DNA of 64,000 bases from Bradyrhizobium canariense (lineage in GTDB: Bacteria; Pseudomonadota; Alphaproteobacteria; Rhizobiales; Xanthobacteraceae), in contig NZ_LT629750.1 in assembly GCF_900105125.1 (NCBI RefSeq), positions 496,001 to 560,000 of the forward strand, given 5' to 3'. How positions within the stretch are numbered: position 1 is the first letter of the stretch; each line of letters begins with the position of its first letter. Positions 17,638-25,690 of this stretch are shown here, piece after piece. The notes beneath the pieces were generated by a model. That model had not been told where the DNA came from. It saw only the letters and a list, made by a program, of their open reading frames with translations, and ran no database searches. The translations under genes and the position numbers were made by a program.

Positions 17638-18201
17638 ATGACGACCGGGACCGACCACAATATCGGCGAAGCCGTCGCCGCCCGCATCGAGCGGCGATGG
17701 GCGACTTTGTCGATCGTGATCGTCGGCGTGCTGGTGGGTATGGCGGCGTTCATCGGCATTCATCAGGCCACGATGCCGCAGGGCCATGTCGAGACCGCCG
17801 ATCCCAAGACGCTGCATCTGTCCGGTGAATTCATCGAAAGCAATCTCGGCAGCGCCGTCGAGGCCGACGGCTCGGTGACGGTGCGCGCGATCGGGCAGCA
17901 ATATTCATTCACCCCGCAATGCGTCGTGGTGCCCGCGGAAACGCCGGTGACATTGCGCGCCACCAGCGCCGATGTGGTTCACGGGCTGCTGATCGAGGGC
18001 ACCAATATCAACACCATGCTGGTGCCGGGCTATGTCTCGGAGCTGCCGATACGCTTTAACGCGCCGGGCGAGCATGTCATGCCGTGCCAGGAATTTTGCG
18101 GCATCGGTCATCAGGGCATGTGGGGCAAGGTCAAGGTGGTCGACAAGACTACCTTTCTCAACATGATGGCGGCGCGACGGAGGCTGACCTGTGTTGATTA
18201 A
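17638..18201 (+). CDS. Cytochrome c oxidase subunit II, ba3-like
   Basis: 187 residues. One N-terminal span (about 22-42) anchors a periplasmic cupredoxin domain. The CuA ligands are all present: His115 in DVVHGL, then Cys150, Glu152, Cys154, His158 and Met161 in CQEFCGIGHQGM. The short length and single helix are typical of B-family oxidases. It accepts electrons from cytochrome c and passes them to subunit I. Its end overlaps the start of subunit I by 11 bp. Confidence 0.93.
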   Translation: MTTGTDHNIGEAVAARIERRWATLSIVIVGVLVGMAAFIGIHQATMPQGHVETADPKTLHLSGEFIESNLGSAVEADGSVTVRAIGQQYSFTPQCVVVPAETPVTLRATSADVVHGLLIEGTNINTMLVPGYVSELPIRFNAPGEHVMPCQEFCGIGHQGMWGKVKVVDKTTFLNMMAARRRLTCVD

Positions 18202-19816
18202 CAAGCGGCTGATATTGGCGCATTTCTGGCTCGCCTTTGCGGTGTTCGGTCTCGCGCTGATGCTGGGGGCCTGGCAGATGTTCGTCCGCAGCCCGCTCAA
18301 CCCCTGGCACTTCAATCCGGAATTCTATTATCGCTCGGTCACCGCGCACGGCTCGGCGATGGGCTATGTGTTTCCGACCCTGATTGCGATGGGCTTCGGT
18401 TATGCCATTACCGAAGCAGCCCTCGAGAAGCCGCTGGTCGGAAGCCGCTGGGCATGGGCAGGCTTTCTGCTGGTCGCGGTCGGCGCGGTGGTGGCGATGA
18501 TCCCGGTTTCGCTGGGGCTCGCGTCGGTGCTTTATACTTTCTATCCGCCGATGATCGGCAATCCCTTCTACTATATCGGCGTCGTCATGGTCGTGGTCGG
18601 CTCATGGATATGGGTCGCGCTGATGTCGATCAATCTCGCGATCTGGAAGCGCGAGAACCCGGACCGGCCGGTGCCGCTGGCGATGTTCGCCAATGTCGCC
18701 GGCTCCTATCTCTGGGGCTGGACGTCGGTGGGCGCCGCACTCGAGATCATTTTTTTGATCCTGCCGGTGGCGCTCGGGCTGAAGTCCACCATCGACGCCG
18801 GGCTGGCGCGCGTCTTCTTCTCCTGGACGCTGCACGCGATCGTCTATTTCTGGCTGATACCGACCTACATTGCCTATTACACGATCTTCCCGCGCGCGAT
18901 CGGCGGGCGGCTTTACAGCGACGCCATGGCGCGGATCTCCTTTATCCTGTTTGTGGTCGTGGCGATGCCGATCGGCGTGCATCATCTGTTCGCCGACCCG
19001 GAAGTCGGCGCCGGATTCAAATTCATCCATTCGGTGTTCACGGGCCTGGTCGCGCTTCCGACCCTGCTGACGGTTTTCACCATCTGCGCGTCAGCCGAGA
19101 TCGCCAGCCGTTTGCGCGGCGGCAACGGCGTATTCGGATGGGTGAGGGCGCTGCCCTGGCAAAACCCGATCATGCTGGCGACAGCGCTTTCGCTTGTCAT
19201 GCTCGGGTTCGGGGGCGCCGGCGGGCTCATCAACATGAGCTATCAGCTCGATTCCAGCATCCACAATACGCAGTGGATCACCGGGCACTTTCATCTGATT
19301 TTCGGCGGCGCGATCGTGATCATGTATTTCGCGATCGCCTATGATTTGTGGCCGCATCTGACCGGCCGGGCACTGGAAACGTTTGGCCTGATGCGAACCC
19401 AGCTTTGGCTGTGGTTCATCGGCATGATCGTCACCACCTTCCCGTGGCACTATGTCGGCATCCTCGGCATGCCGCGTCGCATGGCGTTTTACGACTACAC
19501 CGATCCGGCGATCTTGCCGCAGGCGTTTTCGGTTTCGATGTCCGCGGTCGGCGGACTGATCCTGCTGAGTTCAGGCATTTTGTTTCTTGTCATTCTGATC
19601 CGCGGCCAGATGGCGCCGCGCCGCGAGGAAGGCGCGTACCGGTTCAGCGTACCGGTCTACATGCCGGCGCGGCTCCCCGTCGCCCTCAACAGTTTTGGGC
19701 TTTGGCTCGCCTTGATGATCGGCCTCACGGTCGTGAATTACGGCTACCCGATCGCCCAGCTGATGGTGCTGAAGGAAACCAGCGTTCCGGCGGTCTATGT
19801 CGGAGCCAGCCGATGA
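18191..19816 (+). CDS. Heme-copper oxidase subunit I, B-family (ba3-like)
   Basis: 541 residues from a GTG start inside the subunit II gene; 13-14 membrane helices. Metal ligands are all visible: His53 (low-spin heme, TAHGSAMG), the His215/Tyr219 pair in WTLHAIVYFWL (CuB ligand and cross-linked tyrosine), His264-His265 (CuB), and His366/His368 in GHFHLIFGG (heme ligands). The HxxxY arrangement on one helix occurs in both A- and B-family oxidases, but overall similarity, the short subunit II and the lack of a subunit III point to the B family, which typically has high oxygen affinity. It reduces oxygen to water and pumps protons. Confidence 0.95.
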   Translation: MLINKRLILAHFWLAFAVFGLALMLGAWQMFVRSPLNPWHFNPEFYYRSVTAHGSAMGYVFPTLIAMGFGYAITEAALEKPLVGSRWAWAGFLLVAVGAVVAMIPVSLGLASVLYTFYPPMIGNPFYYIGVVMVVVGSWIWVALMSINLAIWKRENPDRPVPLAMFANVAGSYLWGWTSVGAALEIIFLILPVALGLKSTIDAGLARVFFSWTLHAIVYFWLIPTYIAYYTIFPRAIGGRLYSDAMARISFILFVVVAMPIGVHHLFADPEVGAGFKFIHSVFTGLVALPTLLTVFTICASAEIASRLRGGNGVFGWVRALPWQNPIMLATALSLVMLGFGGAGGLINMSYQLDSSIHNTQWITGHFHLIFGGAIVIMYFAIAYDLWPHLTGRALETFGLMRTQLWLWFIGMIVTTFPWHYVGILGMPRRMAFYDYTDPAILPQAFSVSMSAVGGLILLSSGILFLVILIRGQMAPRREEGAYRFSVPVYMPARLPVALNSFGLWLALMIGLTVVNYGYPIAQLMVLKETSVPAVYVGASR

Positions 19817-20604
19817 GCGACCAGCCGCTTTTCTCGTTCCGCAATCCCTGGTTCGGCGCCAGCGTAGGTATTACGGGGGCCATCGTCGTGCTTGCGGCGC
19901 TCGCGGGTTTGATCTGGCTGCCGCTGGCGCAGCCAGACCTCAAGCTGAGCGGCGTGTGGGACGCGATTTGCAGTGCTGCCGGCGTGCCGCGCGCGGCGCC
20001 GCAGACTGCTTCGCAGCGGCCCGATTTCAAAACCTCCGGTGTCATCGTGACATCGGAGATGCTGACGCGGCCGGATCAGGTGTCGATCGGGCGGGGCGCG
20101 ACCCTGGCGCAACGCTGCGCGATCTGTCACGGGCCGCAAGGCGTGAGTGATGCCAACTCGCCAAACCTCGCCGGCCAGTTTGCCGCCGTGACCTACAAGG
20201 AGCTGAACGATTTCAAGAGCGGTGCAAGGGTCAACGCAATCATGAGCCCGTTTGCGGCCAATATGAGCAACCAGGATATGCTGGATCTCGCGGCTTATTA
20301 CGCCTTCCTGCCGCGCGTGCCGTCGAACCATCTGAACGCGGATCTCGCGACCCCTCAGATCGTGACGACCGGCGCGCCGATGCGGAATATCGCGCCCTGC
20401 GGTTCGTGCCACGGCGATATCGACAACAAGGCGGGCAGTCCGTGGCTCGGTGGCCAATCGGCCATCTACATCAAGGCGCAGCTGAAAGCCTTCGCCTCGG
20501 ACATCAGGCGAAACGACATCAGCCAGCAGATGCGCAATGTCGCCCGGCAAATGACAGCGGAAGAAATCGACGAAGTCGCCAACTATTACGAAGCCCAGCC
20601 CTGA
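19813..20604 (+). CDS. Membrane-anchored diheme cytochrome c
   Basis: 263 residues; ATGA overlap with the subunit I stop shows translational coupling. An uncleaved span (about 20-37) holds it on the periplasmic side. Two heme motifs follow: CAICH (102-106) and CGSCH (196-200), in c4-like halves (SPNLAGQFAAVTYKEL; SPWLGGQSAIYIKAQL). It is well placed to deliver electrons to the CuA of subunit II. Last gene of the cluster. Confidence 0.92.
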   Translation: MSDQPLFSFRNPWFGASVGITGAIVVLAALAGLIWLPLAQPDLKLSGVWDAICSAAGVPRAAPQTASQRPDFKTSGVIVTSEMLTRPDQVSIGRGATLAQRCAICHGPQGVSDANSPNLAGQFAAVTYKELNDFKSGARVNAIMSPFAANMSNQDMLDLAAYYAFLPRVPSNHLNADLATPQIVTTGAPMRNIAPCGSCHGDIDNKAGSPWLGGQSAIYIKAQLKAFASDIRRNDISQQMRNVARQMTAEEIDEVANYYEAQP

Positions 20605-20628
20605 CGGGCGGCGGCGCCTGTTCCCGTC

Positions 20629-20644
20629 TTAACCCGCCATTAAC
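20629..20644. promoter_or_regulatory. CtrA-type binding site TTAA-N7-TTAAC
   Basis: TTAA at 20629-20632, seven bases, then TTAAC at 20640-20644: a perfect match to the full CtrA consensus of alphaproteobacteria. It lies 100 bp before the lytic transglycosylase start. Cell-cycle control of that gene is inferred; binding is not shown. Confidence 0.6.
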
Positions 20645-20743
20645 CATAACCGCCGCAGTGTGACCGTGGCATGAGCGCCTTTTGGGAGAAGGGCGCTTCA
20701 AATCGGCCGGGCGGGCGTTTCGCGGGGAGCGGGGCACCAACAC

Positions 20744-21772
20744 ATGACTGTCGACACTTCAAGCGCCACGGCAACGGCAGGGGCCGACCCTTCGCGTGCG
20801 CGGATTGCCGGTGCGATCCAGCAGGCCGCCAGCACCACCGGCACCAGCTTCCAATATCTTCTGACCACCGCGAAGATGGAATCCGACTTCAATCCGAAGG
20901 CGAGCGCGTCGACCTCGTCGGCGAGCGGGTTGTTTCAATTCATCCAGCAGACCTGGCTCGGCACCGTGAAGGAAGCGGGCTCGTTGCTCGGCTATGGCAA
21001 ATACGCCGACGCCATCACCAAATCCTCATCCGGCGACTACTCGGTCAGCGACCCCAATGCGCGAACCGAGATCATGAAGCTGCGGGACGATCCCGTCGCC
21101 AGCTCGGCGATGGCAGGGGTTCTGACGCAGTCCAACAGTTTCAAGCTCACCGGCATGATCGGCCGCCGGCCGACCGACGGTGAACTCTATATGGCCCATT
21201 TCATGGGCGTCAGCGGTGCGGCAAAACTGATCTCAAATGCCGAAGATAATCCGCAGGCATCGGGCGCCGCGCTGTTTCCGAACGCCGCCGCTGCGAACCG
21301 CTCGATCTTCTATGACAGCACGGGGCGCGCGCGTTCCGTCTCTGACGTCTATTCGGTGCTGACGTCGCGTTACGCCAGCGCGGCCAATTCGTCGGCGACA
21401 CGCAGCGCGATGGCATCGGTGGGCGATACGTCGACGAATACGGCCGTTGCGAGCGCGGTACCGGCCTCTGCTGCGATGGACAATGCCGCCTATCTGTCGA
21501 GCTTTCCAAGCGCCACATCAGCTACATCAGTCAAAACGGCGTCCGCTTCATCAACGACCAACACTTCGCAGCTCACTGGGACGAGCTTCCGCTCGCTGTT
21601 CCAGGTCGATGAACGGACCCAGCCGATCTCGCCCACGATCCAGAAATTATGGGGCGCTTCGTCGCTGGCCTCGGCCGCATCGGCGGGTTCATCGTCCACG
21701 ACGCCAGCCAGCGTCGCCGCATCGCAGGCGCTCGATCTGTTCAGCGACCGCAGCGGCGCTTTCAGCAGCTAA
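20744..21772 (+). CDS. Lytic transglycosylase (SLT domain) protein
   Basis: 342 residues, no obvious signal peptide. An SLT-type lysozyme fold occupies about residues 20-190: the catalytic Glu is in TAKMESDF and the family's S-x-x-GLFQF follows as SASGLFQFIQQTW. A Ser/Thr/Ala-rich stretch makes up the C-terminal third. Such enzymes cleave peptidoglycan to make room for flagella, secretion machines or division. The upstream perfect CtrA box suggests cell-cycle or motility timing. Export route is unclear. Confidence 0.85.
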   Translation: MTVDTSSATATAGADPSRARIAGAIQQAASTTGTSFQYLLTTAKMESDFNPKASASTSSASGLFQFIQQTWLGTVKEAGSLLGYGKYADAITKSSSGDYSVSDPNARTEIMKLRDDPVASSAMAGVLTQSNSFKLTGMIGRRPTDGELYMAHFMGVSGAAKLISNAEDNPQASGAALFPNAAAANRSIFYDSTGRARSVSDVYSVLTSRYASAANSSATRSAMASVGDTSTNTAVASAVPASAAMDNAAYLSSFPSATSATSVKTASASSTTNTSQLTGTSFRSLFQVDERTQPISPTIQKLWGASSLASAASAGSSSTTPASVAASQALDLFSDRSGAFSS

Positions 21773-21988
21773 TTTCTCGCACGTATTTCAATGTCGCCGG
21801 ACGGGCACGGTTGCTCGGTGCGAGATTGCGCGCGCAACGCGAATTCCCCGCCGCTCTCAGCACCCTTAACAAAACGTCAATAAAACCAGCCGCTTATGGT
21901 GAACGCTTTGTTAAGCGTCGTGGTTTATTTTGTCTGACAGTGGCACCGCGTCATGGTGTCGTCTCAAGTTGCGTAAGCCGGCAGGACC

Positions 21989-23164
21989 ATGATCGTTCGG
22001 CAGTTCATCAGTTGGGTAAGGACCGCTCCGGCAGGCGAGCGGGCAGAGGCCACGCGAGCTCTGGCGCGGGCCTGGCTAATTTCGGATTTGACCGACGAGG
22101 ATCGCGCCGCCGCCGAAGGCGCGCTTCTGATGTTGCTCGACGACACATCTCCGCTGGTGCGTCAGGCCATGGCCGAAGTGTTTGCGCGCAGCACCAATGC
22201 GCCCGCAGCCATCGTCCAGGCGCTGTCAGTCGACCAGCCGTCGGTGGCGCTTCCGGTACTCGAACATTCACCGCTTTTGATCGACGCCGACCTCGTCGAC
22301 ATCGTCGCGACAGGCAATTCCGAAACGCAATGCGCGATCGCGCGGCGGATCAATCTTCCGCCTTCGGTGTCGGCCGCGATCGCCGAAGTCGGCGCCGCCT
22401 CGGCCGCACTTGAGCTGATCGAAAATCCTCACGCCGAACTCGCATCGTTTTCCTGGGACCGCATTGTCGAGCGGCACGGTCATCTCGCCGCGATCCGGGA
22501 ATCGATGCTGTTGATGGAAGATTTGCCCGCCGCAACACGCGCCGCGCTCGTGGCCAAACTTTCGGATACGCTGGCGCAATTCGTCGTCGGCCGGAACTGG
22601 CTGAGTGCCGACCGGGCGGAGCGGGTCGCGACCGAAGCGCGCGATCGCTCGACAGTGAACATCGCAGCCATGTCGCGCGGCGACGACATGGGCGGGCTGG
22701 TGCGGCATCTGCGCGCCACCGGCCAGCTCACGGCCGGATTGATCCTGCGTGCGCTGTTGTCGGGCAATATCGAGCTGTTCGATCACGCCTTGGCGGAACT
22801 GTCAGGCTTGCCGTTGGCGCGCGTCTCCTTGCTGCTCCATGATCGTGGCGGCGCTAGCCTGCAGGCCATACTGATACGCGCAGGCTTGCCGGAATCGACC
22901 TTCGCCGCGTTCCGCGTCGCGCTCGAAGCCAGCCATGAAGCGGGATTTGTCGACACCGTCGACGGCGCGGCAAGATTGCGGCGGCAGATGGTCGAACGCG
23001 TGCTGACGCATTGCGAAACCGATCGCCATGCCGCCGAGCCGCTGTTGATTCTGTTGCGGCGCTTCGCGACGGAGTCGGCGCGGGAAGAAGCGCGCATGTT
23101 CTGCGACGAGCTGGTTGCAGACGAAGCGATTGCGCCGATGCAATACGACCTGATCGCGGCGTAA
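21989..23164 (+). CDS. DUF2336 domain-containing protein
   Basis: 391 residues, soluble and Ala/Leu/Arg-rich, entirely helical in appearance, with HEAT-like repeats (LLMLLDDTSPLVRQAMAEV; IVQALSVDQPSVALPVLEHS). This is the DUF2336 family, common in alphaproteobacteria and often linked to two-component genes; one here is followed by convergent Hpt and receiver genes. Function unknown. A degenerate CtrA-like site (TTAA-N7-TCAA, 21866-21880) lies 109 bp upstream. Confidence 0.85.
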   Translation: MIVRQFISWVRTAPAGERAEATRALARAWLISDLTDEDRAAAEGALLMLLDDTSPLVRQAMAEVFARSTNAPAAIVQALSVDQPSVALPVLEHSPLLIDADLVDIVATGNSETQCAIARRINLPPSVSAAIAEVGAASAALELIENPHAELASFSWDRIVERHGHLAAIRESMLLMEDLPAATRAALVAKLSDTLAQFVVGRNWLSADRAERVATEARDRSTVNIAAMSRGDDMGGLVRHLRATGQLTAGLILRALLSGNIELFDHALAELSGLPLARVSLLLHDRGGASLQAILIRAGLPESTFAAFRVALEASHEAGFVDTVDGAARLRRQMVERVLTHCETDRHAAEPLLILLRRFATESAREEARMFCDELVADEAIAPMQYDLIAA

Positions 23165-23258
23165 GTAACCCTAGCGACCAACACTGCTCACACGTCGTCG
23201 CGCGGGGATTATGGCGCCCGCTTTCGCAAGCTACGACTGGACTGAGAAAGATCTTACC

Positions 23259-23837
23259 TTATTCCGCCGGCACGATGCTGGGGGACAAGATTGCTTCGAG
23301 GTGCTCGGGCCGATTGCGATTGACGCGGGTGAGATACTCGTCGGCAACGCGGCGCAACCGCCGGCTCAGTTCGTTGGCCGTGCTGATGGTGTCGAGCTTG
23401 GTGCGCTCGAGCACGATCGCCTGAATGGCGTTGATGTGATGCACGATCAGCTCGGCCGGAACCTTGTGGAGAAGCGGGGCGTGCTCGATGATCCGGCACA
23501 GGCTTTCGGCGGCCGCGGCGGCGGAAGGGTACCCGAACGTGGCGGCGTCGCCCTTGATGTCATGCGCGGCGCGAAAGAGTTCTTCGCTGGTCGCTTCGGT
23601 AAAACCGTCCTTGAGGATCGCTGCATACGCCGCGGCGAGCCGATCGGCTTCGATCGTCATCCAGTTTTTGAATTCGCCGGAGAGATCGGCCAAAGCCTTT
23701 TCCGCGCGCGCAACCGGATCGTCGAGATCGGTTTCGGCGACGCGTCGCAGCACCTTGCGCAGGGGATTGGGCTGCGTGATCACGTGATGGTCGGCAAAGG
23801 CCTTGATCTCGAGCGTCGCGCGCTTGTCTTTTGCCAT
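23259..23837 (-). CDS. Hpt domain phosphotransfer protein
   Basis: 192 residues. The Hpt signature FRAAHDIKGDAATFGYP places the phosphorylated His at residue 92, within a helical bundle covering about 50-160. There is no kinase or receiver domain, so it shuttles phosphate between a sensor kinase and a response regulator. It follows the receiver gene by 23 bp on the same strand, so the two proteins probably work as partners. Confidence 0.9.
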   Translation of the reverse strand: MAKDKRATLEIKAFADHHVITQPNPLRKVLRRVAETDLDDPVARAEKALADLSGEFKNWMTIEADRLAAAYAAILKDGFTEATSEELFRAAHDIKGDAATFGYPSAAAAAESLCRIIEHAPLLHKVPAELIVHHINAIQAIVLERTKLDTISTANELSRRLRRVADEYLTRVNRNRPEHLEAILSPSIVPAE

Positions 23838-23860
23838 GGTAGCCTCCTTGAGGCGCGTTG

Positions 23861-24406
23861 CTAGATGGGCGAGCGAGCCTTGTCGAGCAGTGAGGGCTGC
23901 TGCATCACTTCCATCTCGCCGCCGACACGGCGCTCGGGACCGATATAGGCGTTGGTGGTGTTGCGCCGGCGGTCCGGGCCGAAATAGGTCTTGGTCTTGA
24001 TGAACGGGCGCGGATTGGCGACGACGTTCATGATGCGCTGATAGAGTCCCTTGGCCGAGATCGGTTTGGCCAGAAACTCGGTTACGCCGGCATCGCGCGC
24101 CACGGTGACGCGGCGCTTCTCGGAATGGCCGGTCAGCATGATGATCGGCGCGTAGGGGTTACCCTTGGACTCCGGCTGCCGGATCATCTGCGCCAGCTCA
24201 AGGCCGTCGAAAATCGGCATCGACCAGTCGGTGATGACGATGTCCGGGACGTAATGAGTGTACATTTCCAGCGCGGTCGCGCCGTCCTCGGATTCGTAAA
24301 CCTCGCGCGCGCCGAACGAATGCAGCAGCGTGCGCAATATGCGGCGCATATGCGGATTGTCGTCGCACACGAGAAATCGCAGCTTGTTGAAATCAATGCG
24401 GAACAT
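23861..24406 (-). CDS. Single-domain response regulator
   Basis: 181 residues. The receiver domain covers about 8-130: acidic pair Asp15-Asp16 (VCDDNPHMRRIL), phospho-acceptor Asp60 (ITDWSMP), Thr in MLTGHSE and the Lys in FLAKPIS. No DNA-binding output follows. The C-terminus has two similar short elements, YFGPDRRR and YIGPERR, a feature of a conserved alphaproteobacterial family. It probably acts by protein contact, with the neighbouring Hpt protein as phosphate donor or sink. Confidence 0.9.
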   Translation of the reverse strand: MFRIDFNKLRFLVCDDNPHMRRILRTLLHSFGAREVYESEDGATALEMYTHYVPDIVITDWSMPIFDGLELAQMIRQPESKGNPYAPIIMLTGHSEKRRVTVARDAGVTEFLAKPISAKGLYQRIMNVVANPRPFIKTKTYFGPDRRRNTTNAYIGPERRVGGEMEVMQQPSLLDKARSPI

Positions 24407-24589
24407 GGCGCGGCTCTAAGCGGGTACCGAACCGCTCGGTATACCCCGCGTTAACCATATCCCGCCCGCGTTAATGAATGGTTGCGATCGCGCTTTTTGC
24501 CGGCTTTCGCCAAAGGCGACACGCGCGCCGCCCCGCAATGAGTCTGCTTCAGCTCCGCTGAGCCACACTCATCGCTTTATATTGTGTTT

Positions 24590-24638
24590 GGGCATGATCT
24601 CGTCCGAAAACCGGTTTCCACTTTTCGGGACCACGCCC
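24590..24638. repeat. REP-like palindromic repeat at the end of nadK
   Basis: An imperfect inverted repeat: GGGCATGATC at the left pairs with GACCACGCCC at the right, and CCGAAAA pairs with TTTTCGG inside, around CCGGTTTCC. It closely resembles a repeat scattered through Bradyrhizobium and Rhodopseudomonas genomes (from memory). Its last base is the first base of the nadK stop triplet, so it may help to end that transcript. The rest of the 24407-24637 gap shows no gene. Confidence 0.7.
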
Positions 24639-25417
24639 TAGTGGCCGAATTGCTCGCTCAGAATGCGCTCTTCCAGGCTGTGGCCGGGATCGAACAGCAT
24701 CCGCATCGAAATGGTCTTGTCGGAAAGCACCTCGACCCGGCGGACATCGCGTACCTCGTCGTGATCGGCGACGGCCGCGACCGGGCGTTTCTCGTCCTCG
24801 AGCACTTCGATGACGACGAAGGCGGTGTCGGGGAGCAGGGCGCCGCGCCAGCGCCGGGGGCGGAACGCGCTGATCGGCGTCAGCGCCAACAGCGCAGCGT
24901 TGATCGGCAGGATCGGCCCCTGTGCGGAAAGATTGTAGGCGGTCGATCCCGCAGGGGTCGAGACCAGCACGCCATCGGCGATTAGCTCCGCCATGCGTTC
25001 GCGCTCGTCGATCAGGATCTTCAGGCGTGCCGCCTGATAGGTCTGGCGGAACAGCGCGACTTCGTTGATGGCGTGATGCAGATGCACCTTGTCGTGGACG
25101 TCGGTGGCGCGCATTAAAAGCGGATGGATCAAGGATTCCCGCGCTGCCGCCAGGCGCGTGTGCAGGTCGTGCGTGCCGTATTCGTTCATCAGAAATCCGA
25201 CGGTGCCGCGATGCATGCCGTAGATCGGCTTGCCCGAATGCATATGCTGGTGCAGCGTCTGCAGCATCAGTCCGTCGCCGCCGAGCGCCACCACGACATC
25301 GGCACCGGCGGGATCGTTGTTGCCGTATATTTTTTCCAGTTGCGCGAGCGCCTGCTGGGCCTCTGTGCTGGCGCTCGCGACGAACGCGATCCGGTCATAT
25401 CGCTTGGATGTGGTCAT
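24638..25417 (-). CDS. nadK: NAD kinase
   Basis: 259 residues, typical of short bacterial NAD kinases. Phosphorylates NAD to NADP in the cytoplasm. Signatures: GGDGLML at 46-52 (catalytic Asp48), [19 protein letters not shown], and [19 protein letters not shown] near residue 150. Start ATG at 25417. It is followed by a palindromic repeat at its stop codon and precedes the receiver/Hpt pair on the same strand with a 231-bp gap. Confidence 0.95.
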   Translation of the reverse strand: MTTSKRYDRIAFVASASTEAQQALAQLEKIYGNNDPAGADVVVALGGDGLMLQTLHQHMHSGKPIYGMHRGTVGFLMNEYGTHDLHTRLAAARESLIHPLLMRATDVHDKVHLHHAINEVALFRQTYQAARLKILIDERERMAELIADGVLVSTPAGSTAYNLSAQGPILPINAALLALTPISAFRPRRWRGALLPDTAFVVIEVLEDEKRPVAAVADHDEVRDVRRVEVLSDKTISMRMLFDPGHSLEERILSEQFGH

Positions 25418-25690
25418 GGGATCGCGGGCTCATACTCGCGCGGATGGGAGAAGATGCGCAGGCGTCGTCTATACGACCTGGGCTGTCCTTGTCGAGATAG
25501 CCAACCGTTTCAGGGAATGTCACTGTTCGCACAATGTCTTTAAGATCAATGTTAACGCGGGCCATGAGCTTGCCAACGGCGCCGGGCTGTCGCAATTTTG
25601 AGCAGAACCCGGGCTAAAGACGGCTACACCGACTGGATCGGGGCCAAGGACTAAACAAGGACGAAACCCGGGGCAGGGAGAAGAACGGAC

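Noticed and set aside
21866..21880. TTAA-N7-TCAA upstream of the DUF2336 gene as a CtrA site
   Set aside because: One mismatch in the second half-site and no other support; mentioned only in the gene entry.
24447..24475. Two TTAA motifs upstream of the response regulator as a CtrA site
   Set aside because: The spacing is 16 bp instead of 7.
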